Assembly: GCA_937983075.1 (NCBI GenBank)
Contig: CALKAQ010000032.1
Span: forward strand, 1 to 7,868
Direction of reading: 5' to 3'
DNA length: 7,868 bases
Source of the DNA: an uncultured bacterium
GTDB taxonomy: Bacteria > Bacillota > Limnochordia > DTU080 > JAAYLA01
A program made the translations under genes and the position numbers. This document shows, piece by piece, positions 6,474 to 7,868 of the stretch (positions are counted from its first letter, which is position 1; each line of letters opens with the position of its first letter). Under the pieces are notes generated by a model that made no database searches, was not told where the DNA came from, and saw nothing but the letters and a program-made list of their open reading frames with translations.

Positions 6474-7702
6474 GCTGTGTCCCTCCCGTATGTGCACTCC
6501 CAATTTGCCAAAAATTCCTCAACAACCGCATCTGCAAATTGAACACTGTTGATGTGCGCCTCTACTTCAATCACCGGCAATGCCGGCGGCCTTTCCGCGA
6601 TGAACGTGCGCCGGAACGCCTCATCGGCCTCCGGATCGAAGAACGGTGCGTTTTCGTCGTCGACCATGCTCACCCCTTTGAGCGGCAGCATCACCGTTAC
6701 GCGCCTGGGATCGACGCCTTCAAGCATTTTGATCATCAAACGGGCGATCCGTATATTCTCCTCGACGGACGTCCGCATCAACGTCATTTGCGGTGTGTGC
6801 ATGTACAACGTCCGGTTGCGAAACTCCTCGGGAATGCTTTCCCGCGGCCCGAGGTTGACGATGTCGATGGCACCGCAACTGATGACCTGCGGTATCCCGG
6901 TAATCACTCCGGCCCGCAGACGATCCGCGCCGGCGCTCAACACACCGCCTACCACTTCGTCGGCGATCTCCGTCGTCGTCAGATCGATGACTCCTCTGAT
7001 GACGCCCTGCTTTACCAACGCCTCCATAGCTCTTCCGCCCGCGCCGGTTGCATGGAAGACGAGGACTTCAAAGCCACGCGCTTCCAAGCGGGAACGAATC
7101 ATTTTCACGGCAGGCGTGGTGACGCCGAACATCGTAATTCCAACGGTCGGCTTCTCGCAGATCGTGCTTTGCCGCTGCAGCACCATGCCCGCAATGGCCC
7201 CTGCGGCGTTCGACAAAATCATGGACGTCAAGCGATTGATGCCTTCAATATCGCCCACGCTGTGCATCATCGTCACGTCGTTGATGCCGACGTAGCCGGA
7301 CACGTCGCCGGACGCAAACGTCGAGACGATCAGCTTCGGCACGCCAACGGGAAGATCACGCATCGCCGCGGCAGCGATGGACGTATTGCTGCTGCCTCCC
7401 GCACCGATGACACCGTGAATTCGTCCCTGCTTGTACAGCTCCAGCAGCTTCACGCGTGCTCCTTCCCCCATCACGGATACGGCTCGTCCGCGCTCTTGCG
7501 CCGAGCGAAGCTCCGCCAACTCGGCGCCTCCCAACCGGGCAATCTCATCTGCCGATACGTCCGGACGGATGGTAGGATCGCGCATCACGCCACAGTCGAC
7601 CAGCAACGTGTCGACATTCCATTCGTGAATGCGATCGCGCAGGAACAGAAATTCCTTTTCCTTCGTATCGAGCGTGCCGACGATGGCGACCGTCTTACGC
7701 AC
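6470..7702 (-). CDS. Tm-1-like ATP-binding/UPF0261 family protein, canonical copy (UPF0261-A)
   Basis: The 410-residue product is of standard family length. The N-terminal Tm-1-like nucleotide-binding domain shows VAIVGTLDTKEKEF (5-18, the family hallmark GTLDTKE), GVIGAGGSSNTS (97-108), ASGD (130-133) and GYVGINDVTMMHSVGD. The C-terminal UPF0261 domain shows FHATGAGGRAME (216-227), DLTTTEIADE (240-249), GIPQVISCGAIDIVNLG and TLMRTSVEEN. The tomato resistance protein Tm-1 carries a homologous N-terminal domain that binds ATP and tobamovirus replication protein. The bacterial role is not known to me; genomic neighbours usually suggest small-molecule catabolism. The GTG start at 7702 follows AAGGAGG by 8 nt. 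It lies 29 nt after the stop of a probable regulator gene and overlaps the TIM-barrel gene by 4 nt. No defect is visible. Confidence 0.92.
   Translation of the reverse strand: MRKTVAIVGTLDTKEKEFLFLRDRIHEWNVDTLLVDCGVMRDPTIRPDVSADEIARLGGAELAELRSAQERGRAVSVMGEGARVKLLELYKQGRIHGVIGAGGSSNTSIAAAAMRDLPVGVPKLIVSTFASGDVSGYVGINDVTMMHSVGDIEGINRLTSMILSNAAGAIAGMVLQRQSTICEKPTVGITMFGVTTPAVKMIRSRLEARGFEVLVFHATGAGGRAMEALVKQGVIRGVIDLTTTEIADEVVGGVLSAGADRLRAGVITGIPQVISCGAIDIVNLGPRESIPEEFRNRTLYMHTPQMTLMRTSVEENIRIARLMIKMLEGVDPRRVTVMLPLKGVSMVDDENAPFFDPEADEAFRRTFIAERPPALPVIEVEAHINSVQFADAVVEEFLANWECTYGRDTA
6481..6487 (-). promoter_or_regulatory. Ribosome binding site fixing the TTG start of the TIM-barrel gene
   Basis: GGGAGGG (plus strand ccctccc) lies inside the end of UPF0261-A, 7 nt before the TTG at 6473. 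It supports an unusual TTGA stop-start overlap and makes re-initiation by ribosomes finishing UPF0261-A likely. Confidence 0.75.
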
Positions 7703-7710
7703 CGCAAGCG

Positions 7711-7717
7711 CCTCCTT
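7711..7717 (-). promoter_or_regulatory. Ribosome binding site fixing the GTG start of UPF0261-A
   Basis: AAGGAGG (plus strand cctcctt) ends 8 nt before GTG 7702. It lies in the 29-nt gap after the upstream gene, and no promoter fits there, so UPF0261-A is co-transcribed with the gene before it. Confidence 0.8.
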
Positions 7718-7731
7718 TCAACCGGCGAGCG

Positions 7732-7868
7732 CTAAAACATCACTTCATTTCGGTTCAAGACCTTTTCCCCGCTGATGACTTGTCCTACCAGCTCCAGGTA
7801 GCCGTGGACATTTTCGAGCGCCCTGCTTTTTTCACCCATCACAATGGCTCCGAGCATATCCCGGTGAT
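7732..7868 (-). CDS. C-terminal tail of a probable GntR-family (FadR/FCD-type) regulator (5' part outside window)
   Basis: Only the last 45 codons before a TAG stop are visible (HRDMLGAIVMGEKSRALENV at the start of the readable part, ending in NRNEVMF). The pattern H-R-x-x-L-x-A-I-x-x-G-(E/D)-x4-A, then a helix ending in LELVGQVI, resembles the last two helices of FCD ligand-binding domains of FadR-like GntR regulators, where the His is often a metal ligand. The position at the head of a catabolic-looking operon fits a local regulator that senses the substrate or a product. The match rests on a short segment, and other all-helical proteins are possible. It is followed after 29 nt by UPF0261-A on the same strand. 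Confidence 0.55.
   Translation of the reverse strand, partial: HRDMLGAIVMGEKSRALENVHGYLELVGQVISGEKVLNRNEVMF

Noticed and set aside
6539..7735. A 398-codon open frame on the plus strand opposite UPF0261-A
   Set aside because: Its product is rich in Arg, His and Asp and shows no domain, and it lies exactly antisense to a clear family member. It is a codon-usage shadow of a GC-rich gene.

Overview
The window looks like a chromosomal stretch from a Gram-positive, Firmicutes-type bacterium, perhaps Paenibacillaceae or Alicyclobacillaceae. The evidence is purine-rich Shine-Dalgarno sequences before most genes, frequent GTG and TTG starts, a lipobox lipoprotein, Sec signal peptides and moderately high GC. 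The lineage is an inference. No tRNA, rRNA, insertion sequence, phage gene or CRISPR array was seen.

Left part (1-4322), exported proteins. A long minus-strand gene (1-2138, running off the left edge) encodes a secreted protein with a glucose/sorbosone-dehydrogenase-like beta-propeller followed by PKD/Ig-like domains. Divergent from it, across a 244-nt intergenic region, lies a secreted type-1 copper protein (cupredoxin, 2383-2988) with its own terminator. A periplasmic-type oxidase/dehydrogenase facing a blue-copper electron carrier suggests an extracytoplasmic redox pair, although this is not proven. After a 316-nt gap with no convincing gene comes a lipoprotein (3305-4252) with an N-terminal beta-sandwich and a C-terminal LamG/concanavalin-like domain, ending in a strong terminator.

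Right part (4338-7868), a minus-strand operon. In transcription order it holds the tail of a probable FadR/GntR-type regulator (7732-7868, partial), a Tm-1-like/UPF0261 protein (A, 6470-7702), a phosphoenolpyruvate-hydrolase-family TIM barrel (5613-6473) and a second, diverged UPF0261 protein (B, 4338-5576). Spacing is 29 nt, a 4-nt TTGA overlap, and 36 nt. UPF0261-A plus the TIM barrel reproduce, as two coupled genes, the two halves of the plant antiviral protein Tm-1. Paralogue B has lost two motifs that A keeps. The enzymatic role of this module is not established to my knowledge, and it is the best candidate here for an undescribed system. The lipoprotein gene and this operon converge at about 4253-4340.
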